A program made the translations under genes and the position numbers. This document shows, piece by piece, positions 1 to 9,390 of a stretch of 64,000 bases of DNA; the stretch's first letter is position 1; each line of letters begins with the position of its first letter. Where the stretch lies: the NCBI GenBank assembly GCA_030656145.1, contig JAUSOF010000016.1:1-64000 (forward strand). Direction: 5' to 3'. Under the pieces are notes generated by a model. It was not told the origin of the DNA. It did not search any database and saw nothing but the letters and a program-made list of their open reading frames with translations. This stretch comes from Pseudomonas sp. (GTDB taxonomy: Bacteria > Pseudomonadota > Gammaproteobacteria > Pseudomonadales > Pseudomonadaceae).

Positions 1-42
1 GGCGTGACAGGCCGGTATTCTAACCGACTGAACTACCGCTGC
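1..42 (-). tRNA. tRNA-Asp (GTC), truncated by window edge (5' part only)
   Basis: Reverse complement GCAGCGGTAGTTCAGTCGGTTAGAATACCGGCCTGTCAC...; D-arm and GTC anticodon recognisable. Confidence 0.85.
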
Positions 43-62
43 GCGTAACTTCAAAAGCGAGT

Positions 63-138
63 TGGTGGGTGATGACGGGATCGAACCGCCGACCCTCTGC
101 TTGTAAGGCAGATGCTCTCCCAGCTGAGCTAATCACCC
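63..138 (-). tRNA. tRNA-Val (TAC)
   Basis: Reverse complement GGGTGATTAGCTCAGCTGGGAGAGCATCTGCCTTACAAGCAGAGGGTCGGCGGTTCGATCCCGTCATCACCCACCA; complete 76-nt cloverleaf with CCA. Confidence 0.97.
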
Positions 139-441
139 TTCACTCTCGAAGTGGGGCGCATCATAGACAGCGAAACCAACCTTGGCAAGCACTGATTTAA
201 AAATTTTCTATCGACGTGCCAAAGGCTTAGCGCAGGGTTGGCCTCAGGCGCCAAGGGGAGAATAATGCGCGCCTTGGATTAAACGGTATGCTGGGGCAAT
301 AGGCACACCGAACCATTAGCGCCTTTCACGACATACCCGCTTCGCTCATATGTCGCGGCGCGCCACCTTCTCCACGAGGGAGAAGAGCAATCGAGTTGGC
401 GCCGCTTCGCGACTTCACGTTATATGGAGAGTCACCCCCTC

Positions 442-1362
442 ATGTGGTTTCGTAACCTGCTGGTTTATCGCCTCACCCAAGACATCCCCTTTGATAGCGA
501 AGCACTCGAAGCTGCACTGGCCGCCAAACCGGCGCGTCCCTGCGCCAGCCAGGAGCTGACCACTTATGGCTTCATCGCCCCCTTCGGCAAGGGCGGCGAT
601 GCACCATTGGTGCATGTTAGCGGCGACTTTCTGCTGATCGCAGCACGCAAGGAAGACCGCATCCTGCCGGGAAGCGTAGTGCGTGATGCCTTGAAGGAAA
701 AAGTCGACGAGATCGAAGCCGAGCAGATGCGCAAGGTCTACAAGAAAGAACGCGATCAGCTCAAGGACGAAATCGTACAAGCTTTTCTGCCGCGCGCCTT
801 TATCCGCAAGTCGGCGACCTTCGCCGCCATCGCACCCAAGCAGGGCCTGATTCTGGTCAATGCTCCCAGCCCGAAACGTGCAGAAGACCTGCTTTCCACC
901 CTGCGTGAGGCCATCGGTTCACTACCGGTACGCCCGCTGACCGTGAAGATCGCCCCTGGCGCCACCATGACCGAGTGGGTCAAGACCCAGAAAGCCGCCA
1001 ATGACTTCCATGTGCTCGACGAATGCGAGCTGCGTGACACCCACGAAGACGGCGGCGTAGTGCGCTGCAAACGCCAGGACCTGACTGGCGACGAAATCCA
1101 GCTGCACATGACCTCCGGCAAACAGGTCACCCAACTGTCCCTGGCCTGGCAGGACAAGCTGTCGTTCATGCTCGACGACAAACTGGTGATCAAGCGCCTA
1201 CGCTTCGAAGACCTGCTGCAGGATCAGGCCGAACAGGATGGCGGTGACGACGATCTCGGCCAGCAGGACGCCAGCTTCACCCTGATGATGCTGACCTTCG
1301 TCGAGTTTCTCCCCGCGCTGTTCGAAGCCCTGGGCGGTGAAGAGACGCCTGAAGGCATCTAA
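442..1362 (+). CDS. rdgC: Nucleoid-associated/recombination-associated protein RdgC
   Basis: [13 protein letters not shown]...PFGKG N-terminus typical of RdgC, ~306 aa; internal ATG at 442 preferred. Confidence 0.95.
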   Translation: MWFRNLLVYRLTQDIPFDSEALEAALAAKPARPCASQELTTYGFIAPFGKGGDAPLVHVSGDFLLIAARKEDRILPGSVVRDALKEKVDEIEAEQMRKVYKKERDQLKDEIVQAFLPRAFIRKSATFAAIAPKQGLILVNAPSPKRAEDLLSTLREAIGSLPVRPLTVKIAPGATMTEWVKTQKAANDFHVLDECELRDTHEDGGVVRCKRQDLTGDEIQLHMTSGKQVTQLSLAWQDKLSFMLDDKLVIKRLRFEDLLQDQAEQDGGDDDLGQQDASFTLMMLTFVEFLPALFEALGGEETPEGI

Positions 1363-1429
1363 CCCTAAGAGGCTGTATCTACATGATAGAGCCTCGCAAG
1401 GCTGCTTCCAGCGAGGCTGCTTTTCACAG

Positions 1430-1710
1430 CCTCACTGCCAAGACTGCTCGGCACTGATCTCGGTAGTAAGCATTGCCGCCATCGTCGCTGCGATGGTCGC
1501 CGCCAGCCAGGCGAAGGTCTTCGAGTCGGGCCTACTGCTTCGTGGCGATGGTGATTCTGCACAATGGCATCGGCCTCCGGGCTCGTTGCCGCGTTGGCCA
1601 GCGCGCACTTCTGGCCGCTGGCTGCTTTACCTAACGCACTGCTCAGCGCATGGCACATGCCTGTGCCGGATCATTGTTGGCCACGCTTTATCGTCGACCG
1701 GGTCCGGATT
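1430..1710 (+). pseudogene. Degenerate C-terminal remnant of a bile acid:sodium symporter (BASS) family transporter
   Basis: Frame-shifted fragments LISVVSIAAIVAAMVAASQAKVFESGLLL / VAMVILHNGIGL / SGLVAALASAHFWPLAALPNALLSAWH resemble the BASS C-terminal segment (..QNSGLA..A..HF.PLAALP.A.FS.WHN..); no single intact frame. Confidence 0.55.
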
Positions 1711-1797
1711 GCGGAAAAACCCAGACATAAACCAACGACTTCCGTAGGTTCGCAGCACGTTGCCTAGCCCCGCGAAATGTGCAAAATAGTGCACAGC

Positions 1798-1850
1798 ATG
1801 AGGACGACCTCAGCACTCTTCGAGAGACCCAATCCAGGGGACGGCCCCTA
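1798..1850 (+). promoter_or_regulatory. Guanidine-II (mini-ykkC) riboswitch upstream of sugE/gdx
   Basis: Two hairpins with ACGR loops: GAGG-ACGA-CCTC (1800-1811) and GGGG-ACGG-CCCC (1837-1848), followed by an RBS (tgagga) and the SMR-family ATG at 1878. Confidence 0.92.
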
Positions 1851-1877
1851 CCCTTGCCGTTCTTGAGGAAGGTCACC

Positions 1878-2192
1878 ATGTCCTGGATCATTCTGCTGTT
1901 TGCCGGCCTGTTTGAAGTCTGCTGGGCCGTCGGCCTGAAATACACCGATGGCTTTTCGCGGCCGATCCCTACCCTGTTTACCGTCGCTGCGATAATCGTC
2001 AGCCTGGCCCTACTCGGCCTGGCCATGAAGGAATTGCCACTGGGCACTGCTTACGCTATCTGGACAGGGGTAGGCGCGGTCGGCACGGTCGTTGCCGGAA
2101 TCATCCTGTTCGGCGAATCCGTGGCACCGATCCGTCTGGCCAGCGTGGCACTGATCCTCTGCGGCCTGCTCGGCCTGAAACTCAGCCACTGA
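1878..2192 (+). CDS. sugE: SMR-family guanidinium exporter (SugE/Gdx)
   Basis: [29 protein letters not shown]...; preceded by guanidine-II riboswitch. Confidence 0.93.
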   Translation: MSWIILLFAGLFEVCWAVGLKYTDGFSRPIPTLFTVAAIIVSLALLGLAMKELPLGTAYAIWTGVGAVGTVVAGIILFGESVAPIRLASVALILCGLLGLKLSH

Positions 2193-2347
2193 GCCCCGTG
2201 CGGTGCTCTAGCGGTTGAGGTGACTGCCTGCACGCCTGGATCGATGCTGGCGTACGCAACACCGACACCATAAGCAAAGCCTCGCAACGACCTGACCGTG
2301 ACTCTATGGGGCACGCGCCTGCGAAAAGTTAGCCGGCGTTAAAGAAA

Positions 2348-4363
2348 TCAGACCTGCAACAGGCGCTCGCGCAACTTGTGGATCTCATCTCGCAGCTGTC
2401 CCGCAGCCTCGAATTCCAGATCCCGCGCCAGCTGGTACATTTTTTCTTCCAGTTGACGAATACGCTTGCTGATCTCGCTGGGCGAACGCAGCTCGTTCTC
2501 GTAGCGCGCAATGTCTTCCGCTGCCTGAGCCATGCCTTTGCGTTTTCTGCTACGCGAACCCGGAACAGTAGCGCCTTCGAGGATGTCTTGAACGTCCTTG
2601 ATCACGCCTCTCGGTATGATGCCGTTGGCCTCGTTGAAGGCGATTTGCCTGTTACGGCGCCGATCGGTTTCACCGATTGCCCGCTCCATCGAGCCAGTCA
2701 TGCGGTCTGCATAAAGAATCGCCCGACCGTTGAGATTACGCGCAGCCCGACCGATGGTCTGGATCAGCGAGCGCTCGCTGCGCAGGAATCCTTCTTTGTC
2801 TGCATCGAGAATCGCCACCAGCGACACTTCCGGCATGTCCAGGCCTTCGCGCAGCAGGTTGATACCCACCAGCACATCGAATGCACCGATGCGTAAATCG
2901 CGAATGATCTCGACCCGCTCCACCGTGTCGATATCCGAGTGCAGGTAACGCACCTTGGCGCCATGGTCGGCCAGGTAGTCGGTCAAATCCTCGGCCATGC
3001 GCTTGGTCAGCGTGGTGACCAGCACCCTCTCCCCCACCGCCACGCGCTTGTGGATTTCCGAGAGCAGATCATCGACCTGGGTCAGCGCCGGACGCACCTC
3101 GATCTGCGGGTCAACCAAGCCGGTCGGCCGCACCACCTGCTCGATTACTCGGCCGGCATGCTCTGCCTCGTAGTTGCCGGGCGTAGCCGAGACAAAAATG
3201 GTCTGCGGGCTGGCCGCCTCCCACTCCTCGAAACGCATCGGCCGGTTATCCAGCGCCGAGGGCAGGCGAAAACCGTACTCGACCAGGGTTTCCTTGCGCG
3301 AGCGGTCCCCCTTGTACATGGCCCCGACCTGCGGCACCGAGACGTGGGATTCGTCGATCACCAGCAGCGCTTCATCCGGCAGGTAATCGTAGAGGGTCGG
3401 TGGCGGCTGGCCCGGGCCGCGCCCGGAGAGGTAGCGCGAGTAGTTTTCGATGCCGTTGCAGTAACCCAGTTCCAGGATCATCTCCAGGTCGAAACGCGTG
3501 CGCTGCTCCAGCCGCTGGGCCTCAACCAGCTTGTTGGTGCTGCGCAGGTAGTCCAGGCGCTCGACCAGTTCAACCTTGATCTTCTCCACCGCCTCCAGCA
3601 GCACTTCGCGCGGGGTGACGTAGTGGCTCTTGGGGTAGAAAGTGAAACGCTGCAACTTGCGGATCACCTCGCCGGTCAACGGATCGAACGCTGACAGGCT
3701 CTCCACCTCGTCATCAAACAATTCGATGCGCACGGCTTCCATCTCCGACTCGGCGGGAAACACATCAATCACGTCGCCGCGCACCCGGAAGCTGGCGCGG
3801 GCAAAATCCATGTCGTTGCGCGTGTACTGCAAATCGGCCAGGCGGCGCAGCAATTCACGCTGATCCATCTTGTCGCCGCGATCGACGTGCAACACCATTT
3901 TCAGGTAAGACTCGGGACTGCCCAGGCCGTAGATGCAGGAAACCGTAGTGACAATGATTGCATCCGAGCGTTCCAGCAGCGCCTTGGTCGCGGACAGGCG
4001 CATCTGCTCGATGTGATCGTTGATCGAGGCGTCCTTCTCAATAAAGGTGTCGGACGACGGCACATAGGCTTCAGGCTGGTAGTAGTCGTAATAAGAAACG
4101 AAGTACTCCACCGCGTTGTTCGGGAAGAAGCTCTTGAACTCGCCATATAGCTGCGCGGCCAACGTCTTGTTCGGCGCCAGAATCAAGGTCGGCCGCTGGA
4201 TCTGCGCGATCACATTGGCGATGCTGAAGGTCTTGCCAGAACCCGTCACGCCGAGCAGAGTCTGGTGCGTCAAGCCCGCTTCCAGGCCTTCCACCATTTG
4301 CCGAATGGCCTCCGGCTGATCGCCGGCAGGCTGGAAACGGGTGACCAGTTGGAACTTGGACAT
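2348..4363 (-). CDS. uvrB: Excinuclease ABC subunit B
   Basis: [20 protein letters not shown]...[26 protein letters not shown]-terminal UvrB/UvrC motif. Confidence 0.98.
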   Translation of the reverse strand: MSKFQLVTRFQPAGDQPEAIRQMVEGLEAGLTHQTLLGVTGSGKTFSIANVIAQIQRPTLILAPNKTLAAQLYGEFKSFFPNNAVEYFVSYYDYYQPEAYVPSSDTFIEKDASINDHIEQMRLSATKALLERSDAIIVTTVSCIYGLGSPESYLKMVLHVDRGDKMDQRELLRRLADLQYTRNDMDFARASFRVRGDVIDVFPAESEMEAVRIELFDDEVESLSAFDPLTGEVIRKLQRFTFYPKSHYVTPREVLLEAVEKIKVELVERLDYLRSTNKLVEAQRLEQRTRFDLEMILELGYCNGIENYSRYLSGRGPGQPPPTLYDYLPDEALLVIDESHVSVPQVGAMYKGDRSRKETLVEYGFRLPSALDNRPMRFEEWEAASPQTIFVSATPGNYEAEHAGRVIEQVVRPTGLVDPQIEVRPALTQVDDLLSEIHKRVAVGERVLVTTLTKRMAEDLTDYLADHGAKVRYLHSDIDTVERVEIIRDLRIGAFDVLVGINLLREGLDMPEVSLVAILDADKEGFLRSERSLIQTIGRAARNLNGRAILYADRMTGSMERAIGETDRRRNRQIAFNEANGIIPRGVIKDVQDILEGATVPGSRSRKRKGMAQAAEDIARYENELRSPSEISKRIRQLEEKMYQLARDLEFEAAGQLRDEIHKLRERLLQV

Positions 4364-4537
4364 GACTAACCTCGACAAACGACTGTGACGCGATCTGAAA
4401 GCCTACGTCAAAACAGTTGAAATGCGTGTACTCGCTGTCGCGACGCACGTTACGGGTCGTTATACTACCGGCCCACTTACGCAACCCCTAGCAGGGCGTT
4501 GTAGACATTCTCCATCTTCCTCAGAGCTGCCGCATCC

Positions 4538-5734
4538 ATGAGTCTGTTCTCTGCCGTCGAAATGGCTCCGCGCGACCCCATACTGGGCCTCAACGAAGCA
4601 TTCAACGCCGATACCCGCCCCACCAAGGTCAACCTCGGCGTTGGCGTGTACACCAATGAAGATGGGCGAATTCCGCTGTTGCGGGCCGTGGCAGAAGCTG
4701 AAAATGCGCTGACCGCCACCCACGCCCCCCGCGGCTATTTGCCAATAGAGGGTATCGCAGCTTACGACCAGGCGGTGCAGGCCTTGTTGTTCGGCGCCGA
4801 CTCGACACTCGTGAAGGAAGGCCGGGTAATTACCGCCCAAGCCCTGGGCGGTACCGGCGCACTGAAGATCGGCGCGGACTTCCTCAAGCGCTTGCTGCCC
4901 GATGCAGCTGTCGCCATCAGCGATCCAAGCTGGGAAAACCACCGTGCCCTGTTCGAGGCCGCGGGTTTCCCGGTGCGCAACTACCGCTACTACGATGCCT
5001 TCAGCAATGGCGTGAATCGTGGCGGCCTGTTCGAAGACCTGAAAAACCTGCCCGCCCGCTCGATCGTGGTACTGCACGCCTGCTGCCACAACCCGACCGG
5101 CGTCGACCTGAGCATGGACGACTGGCAGGCCATCCTTGAGATTCTTCGCGAGCGCGAGCACGTACCCTTCCTCGACATCGCCTACCAGGGCTTTGGCGAC
5201 GGCATCGAAGAAGACGCCGCTGCCGTACGCCTGTTCGCCGAGTCCGGTTTGACCTTCTTTGTCTCCAGCTCTTTTTCCAAGTCGTTCTCGCTGTATGGCG
5301 AGCGAGTGGGCGCGCTGTCCATCGTTACTGGCTCGCGAGATGAAACCGGTCGGGTGTTGTCGCAACTCAAACGCGTTATTCGCACCAACTACTCGAACCC
5401 ACCGACCCACGGCGCCAGCGTCGTAGCGGCAGTGCTCAACAACCCGGAACTGCGGGCGATGTGGGAAGCCGAACTGCGCGAAATGCGCGAACGCATTCGC
5501 GCCATGCGCATCGCCATGGTCGAACAACTGACCGCCTTGGGCGCGAAACGTGACTTTAGCTTCGTCGCCCAGCAACGCGGCATGTTCTCCTACTCGGGCC
5601 TCACCACCGAACAGGTGGAACGCTTGAGAAGCGAATTCGGCATTTACGCTGTCGGTACCGGGCGCATCTGCGTGGCGGCACTCAACACGCGCAATTTACC
5701 GGTCGTAACACAAGCCATCGCGCAGGTTCTCTGA
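4538..5734 (+). CDS. Aromatic/aspartate-type amino acid aminotransferase (class I PLP)
   Basis: MSLFSAVEMAPRDPILGLNEAFNADTRPTKVNLGVGVY; SSSFSKSFSLYGERVGAL PLP-lysine region; usual neighbour of uvrB in Pseudomonas. Confidence 0.93.
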   Translation: MSLFSAVEMAPRDPILGLNEAFNADTRPTKVNLGVGVYTNEDGRIPLLRAVAEAENALTATHAPRGYLPIEGIAAYDQAVQALLFGADSTLVKEGRVITAQALGGTGALKIGADFLKRLLPDAAVAISDPSWENHRALFEAAGFPVRNYRYYDAFSNGVNRGGLFEDLKNLPARSIVVLHACCHNPTGVDLSMDDWQAILEILREREHVPFLDIAYQGFGDGIEEDAAAVRLFAESGLTFFVSSSFSKSFSLYGERVGALSIVTGSRDETGRVLSQLKRVIRTNYSNPPTHGASVVAAVLNNPELRAMWEAELREMRERIRAMRIAMVEQLTALGAKRDFSFVAQQRGMFSYSGLTTEQVERLRSEFGIYAVGTGRICVAALNTRNLPVVTQAIAQVL

Positions 5735-5757
5735 GCCCCAGGGGAAGCCCCAGATAC

Positions 5758-5785
5758 TTGACTTCCCCTTTCTAATCAGTAGGAT
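5758..5785 (+). promoter_or_regulatory. Putative sigma70 promoter of tRNA-Asn (TTGACT-N16-TAGGAT)
   Basis: -35 5758-5763 and -10 5780-5785, just upstream of tRNA start at 5798. Confidence 0.5.
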
Positions 5786-5797
5786 ACGCATGATTGT

Positions 5798-5873
5798 TCC
5801 GCGATAGCTCAGTCGGTAGAGCAAATGACTGTTAATCATTGGGTCCCAGGTTCGAGTCCTGGTCGCGGAGCCA
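5798..5873 (+). tRNA. tRNA-Asn (GTT)
   Basis: TCCGCGATAGCTCAGTCGGTAGAGCAAATGACTGTTAATCATTGGGTCCCAGGTTCGAGTCCTGGTCGCGGAGCCA. Confidence 0.97.
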
Positions 5874-6173
5874 AATTCGAAAGCCTCAGTTAATCCTGGG
5901 GCTTTTTTGTGCCCGCCGGACTCTCACCAGGGACTACGTCCCAGGTTATTCGCTTCGCTCACCCCTTCGGGGCCGCGCTGAAGCGCGTTCAGCTAACGCT
6001 GTCGAGTCCTGGTCGCGGAGCCAAATTCGAAAGCCTCGGTTAATCCTGGGGCTTTTTTGTGCCCGCCGGACTCTCACCAGGGACTACGTCCCAGGTTATT
6101 CGCTTCGCTCACCCCTTCGGGGCCGCGCTGAAGCGCGTTCAGCTAACGCTGTCGAGTCCTGGTCGCGGAGCCA
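5852..6173 (+). repeat. 150-bp tandem repeat made of the tRNA-Asn 3' tail + terminator + spacer (2 full units + third tRNA tail)
   Basis: tcgagtcctggtcgcggagcca at 5852, 6002 and 6152; units 5852-6001 and 6002-6151 differ at one base seen by eye (5888 A / 6038 G). Confidence 0.97.
5883..5911 (+). terminator. Rho-independent terminator of tRNA-Asn (repeat unit 1; same structure in unit 2 at about 6033-6061)
   Basis: AGCCTCAG-ttaatc-CTGGGGCT followed by TTTTTT. Confidence 0.8.
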
Positions 6174-6179
6174 AATTGA

Positions 6180-6210
6180 AGAACCCGGCCAGCCAGCCGG
6201 GTTTTTTATG
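6180..6210 (+). terminator. Terminator behind third tRNA-Asn tail copy
   Basis: AACCCGGC-cagcc-AGCCGGGTT followed by TTTTTT. Confidence 0.85.
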
Positions 6211-6212
6211 GC

Positions 6213-6336
6213 TATGTACCAATAGCGTGTTGCGTTCAGTTATCGCCACAGCGTTGAGGTGGTCTGGGTCTGTAGGGTGCGCCGTGCGCACCAGTGTTCG
6301 TTGCCTGCGCTGGTGCGCACGGCCTGGGCGGCCCCG
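6213..6336 (+). repeat. Dispersed ~120-bp intergenic repeat, copy 1
   Basis: tatgtaccaatagcgtgttgcgttcagttatcgccac...tagggtgcgccgtgcgcaccagtg; inverted copy at 21233-21356. Confidence 0.75.
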
Positions 6337-6522
6337 CGTCACTCTACCCGTTGCCAGCTATGCGAAAAGGGCTTAGGCCTGAATCTCCCATGCAACACGA
6401 TATTGGGACAGCGCCTTTTTTTATTGCCTGCGGACTCTCGCCGGGGATATTCGCTCCCTAAGAGGCAGCACTGAAATAATCACCAGGTGCTGCAGGAGTT
6501 CACCCGTACCGAGCGCACATGC

Positions 6523-6548
6523 AAAAAGGCCGGTCAGTGACCGGCCTT
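6523..6548 (-). terminator. Rho-independent terminator of comEA-like gene
   Basis: Minus strand AAGGCCGGTCACTGACCGGCCTTTTT. Confidence 0.85.
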
Positions 6549-6565
6549 ATCTTTCAGCGCCTGGG

Positions 6566-6889
6566 TTAATTGATACTCAGCTTGTCGCGGTTTTTCGCCA
6601 GGATGGACTCACCAATACCCTTGACCTCAAGCAACTCGTCAACCGAGGCGAATGCGCCGTGGGCTTCCCGGTAAGCCACTATCGCCTTGGCCTTGGTCTC
6701 GCCGATACCGCTCAGCTCACGCTGCAGCATCGGCGCATCGGCCGTGTTGAGATTAATTTTACCAACTTCAGCCACTTGCACGGTCGCAGGCTTCGCGGGT
6801 GCGGTATTGGTGGTTTCGGCGGCAGAGATGCTGAGGGTAGCCGCGGTCAGAACCGCACACAGCAGGGATGAGAGATAGCGCTTATGCAT
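6566..6889 (-). CDS. ComEA-family helix-hairpin-helix protein
   Basis: Signal peptide MHKRYLSSLLCAVLTAATLSISAAE; VNLNTADAP..L..L.GIGE.KA.AIV.YR HhH repeat. Confidence 0.9.
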   Translation of the reverse strand: MHKRYLSSLLCAVLTAATLSISAAETTNTAPAKPATVQVAEVGKINLNTADAPMLQRELSGIGETKAKAIVAYREAHGAFASVDELLEVKGIGESILAKNRDKLSIN

Positions 6890-7140
6890 ATTGAAGCTCC
6901 ATTTCAAAAAGCTAAAGTGAACTGCCAGCAGCGCGGGTCTTCCATGCGCCGCGCACTTCAAATTAGCTGCCCACATCGCCTTGTCAAATGTGCAGAAGCA
7001 TATTGCTGGTGTTTCTTTGCAGCTCCGAGCCTAACCATTGCCAAATACTATCAATAGCATTGAAATGGAACATTTCTTCAATCGAGCATGAAGCATTAAC
7101 CTGCCAACCAATCGGTAATAATTCTTATTAGGGGCCAGTC

Positions 7141-7365
7141 ATGCTCAAGACCATCACGTTCACCCTGATGCACTTCTGCATCGCCTTTGGGGTGACCTAT
7201 GCATTGACTGGTAGTGTCGCGGCCAGCGGCTTGGTGGCGGCCATCGAGCCACTGTGCAACTCCGTTGGCTTCTACTTTCACGAGAAGATCTGGCAGCGCC
7301 ACGAAAACCGTTCGAACCCGGAACTCGAACGGCCGAAACATGCCTGGTTACACCACCAGGCGTGA
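7141..7365 (+). CDS. DUF2061-like small membrane protein
   Basis: MLKTITFTLMHFCIAFGVTYALTGS...EPLCNSVGFYFHEKIWQR. Confidence 0.8.
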   Translation: MLKTITFTLMHFCIAFGVTYALTGSVAASGLVAAIEPLCNSVGFYFHEKIWQRHENRSNPELERPKHAWLHHQA

Positions 7366-7526
7366 GCCCCCAGGTATCAGACCTGTCTATTACCTGCGAG
7401 TTGCGCTGGCAGCCTGTTGGACTTTCCACGCTTCGAACGGCCAAGTCTGGCAAGCTCTGCCTGGCCCCTTGCAAGAAGCCTCGGCTGCACTGCATGCTCG
7501 CCCAATCAGCAACTCATGGAGCGACC

Positions 7527-8015
7527 ATGTCCCGTTTACACATACGCAGCGCCCAGCCTGGCGATGTTGCCCTGATTCTTGGGTTCATTCGTGAACTGGC
7601 CGAGTACGAGAAACTGAGCGATCAGGTGGTCGCCGACCCCGCACAAATGACCGAACACCTGTTCGGGCCGCGCCCCTTTGCCGAGGTACTGATCGGCGAA
7701 GTGGAGGGTGAGGCCGCAGGCTTTGCCCTGTTCTTCCATAATTACTCAACCTTCCTGGGTAAACCCGGGATCCACCTTGAGGATCTCTATGTGCGCCCCA
7801 GCGCCCGTGGGACTGGGCTCGGCAGCGCTTTGCTCAGCAAACTGGCGAGTCTGGTCATAGAGCGTGGCTGTGGGCGCCTGGAATGGTCGGTACTTGACTG
7901 GAACGAACCGGCCATCGGTTTCTATCAGCGCCTGGGAGCCGAGCCGTTGGACGGCTGGACCGCGTATCGCCTGATCGGCCCGGCGCTAAATGAGCTGAGC
8001 CAAAAAACAATTTGA
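7527..8015 (+). CDS. GNAT family N-acetyltransferase
   Basis: IRSAQPGDVALILGFIRELAEYEKL...LYVRPSARGTGLGSALLSKL. Confidence 0.93.
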   Translation: MSRLHIRSAQPGDVALILGFIRELAEYEKLSDQVVADPAQMTEHLFGPRPFAEVLIGEVEGEAAGFALFFHNYSTFLGKPGIHLEDLYVRPSARGTGLGSALLSKLASLVIERGCGRLEWSVLDWNEPAIGFYQRLGAEPLDGWTAYRLIGPALNELSQKTI

Positions 8016-8091
8016 CTGGCACTATATGGCGGTTCGACGGTCTGACTTCTTCAACTTGAGCAACTCACTCTCTTTTAAAGGGATTTAACTC

Positions 8092-9390
8092 ATGCCGCTT
8101 GTATACCGCCTCGCTGCTCTGCTGTGCGGCATAACCCTCGGTGGGCCACTGTTGGCAGCCGATATCGACGCGCAAAGCTATGGTTACCCGCTGACCAACC
8201 CGTTCGAAGCGACTATCGCCACCACACCACCTGAGCTGCAACCGCCGCTACCGGCGGATGCCGACATTGACCAGCGGGACTACCAGATCAGACTGCGCCC
8301 CGAGCGCGAGTTCGAATTGCCGGATAATTTTTGGCCGGTGACCAAGATGGGCTATCGCCTGGCCAAGCAAAAAGGCGAGGCGCCGCTGATTTTCATCATC
8401 GCCGGCACCGGCATGCCGTATTCCGGCAGCACGGTGGAATACCTGAAAAAGCTGTTCTACGGCGCCGGTTACCATGTGGTGCAACTGTCCTCGCCGACCA
8501 GCTACGATTTCATGAGTGCTGCCTCGCGCTTCGCCACACCGGGTCTCACCGGTGAAGACGCCGACGATCTCTACCGCGCAATGCAGGCAGTGCGCGCCCA
8601 GCACCCGCGGCTCAAGGTCAGCGCCTACCACTTGACCGGTTACAGCCTGGGCGCCCTGCAAGCGGCATTCGTCAGCCAGCTTGATGAAACCCGCCGCAGT
8701 TTCAACTTCAAGCGCGTGCTGCTGCTCAATCCCCCGGTCAACCTCTACACCTCGACCAGCAACCTGGATCGACTGGTACAAACCCAGGTCGAAGGCATCA
8801 ACAGCAGTACTACTTTCTACGAAACGGTATTGGCCAAGCTGACCCGCTACTTCCAGGAGAAGGGCTACGTCGACCTCAACGATGCCATGCTCTTTGACTT
8901 CCAGCGTTCCAAGGAGCAGCTATCCGACGAGCAGATGGCCATGCTGATTGGTACGGCATTTCGCTTCTCCGCCGCCGACATTGCCTTTACCTCCGACTTG
9001 ATCAACCGGCGCGGCCTGATCACGCCTGCGCGCTACCCGATCAGCGACAGCACCAGCCTGACGCCATTCTTCAAGCGTGCCCTGCAATGCGACTTCGATT
9101 GCTACATCACCGAGCAGCTGATTCCGATGTGGCGGGCTCGCCATGATGGCGGCAGCATTACTCAGATGGTCAACCAGATCAGTCTCTATGCCGTCGAGGA
9201 CTACCTGAAAGACTCCAGCAAGATCGCTGTGATGCACAACGCCGACGACCTCATTCTCGGCCCTGGCGACCTGGGTTTTCTGCGTCGAACCCTGGGCGAT
9301 CGCCTGACTGTCTACCCGTTCGGCGGGCACTGCGGCAACCTCAACTACCACGTCAATAGCGATGCCATGCTGGAGTTCTTCCGTGGTTAA
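8092..9390 (+). CDS. Secreted alpha/beta-hydrolase-like protein upstream of mlaA
   Basis: Signal peptide, LIFIIAGTGMPYSGS, GYSLGALQAA nucleophile-elbow-like motif, 3' overlap with mlaA. Confidence 0.7.
   Translation: MPLVYRLAALLCGITLGGPLLAADIDAQSYGYPLTNPFEATIATTPPELQPPLPADADIDQRDYQIRLRPEREFELPDNFWPVTKMGYRLAKQKGEAPLIFIIAGTGMPYSGSTVEYLKKLFYGAGYHVVQLSSPTSYDFMSAASRFATPGLTGEDADDLYRAMQAVRAQHPRLKVSAYHLTGYSLGALQAAFVSQLDETRRSFNFKRVLLLNPPVNLYTSTSNLDRLVQTQVEGINSSTTFYETVLAKLTRYFQEKGYVDLNDAMLFDFQRSKEQLSDEQMAMLIGTAFRFSAADIAFTSDLINRRGLITPARYPISDSTSLTPFFKRALQCDFDCYITEQLIPMWRARHDGGSITQMVNQISLYAVEDYLKDSSKIAVMHNADDLILGPGDLGFLRRTLGDRLTVYPFGGHCGNLNYHVNSDAMLEFFRG

Noticed and set aside
5852-6173. Genomic island or prophage inserted at tRNA-Asn
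   Set aside because: tRNA-tail copies are only 150 bp apart and no integrase or cargo genes lie between them; a small tandem duplication is the better description, though an ancient att event cannot be excluded.
5839-6225. ORF with repeated ESWSRSQIRKP...LRSPLRGRAEARSANAV
   Set aside because: Translation of the tRNA-Asn tail repeats; its repeat structure reflects the noncoding 150-bp duplication.
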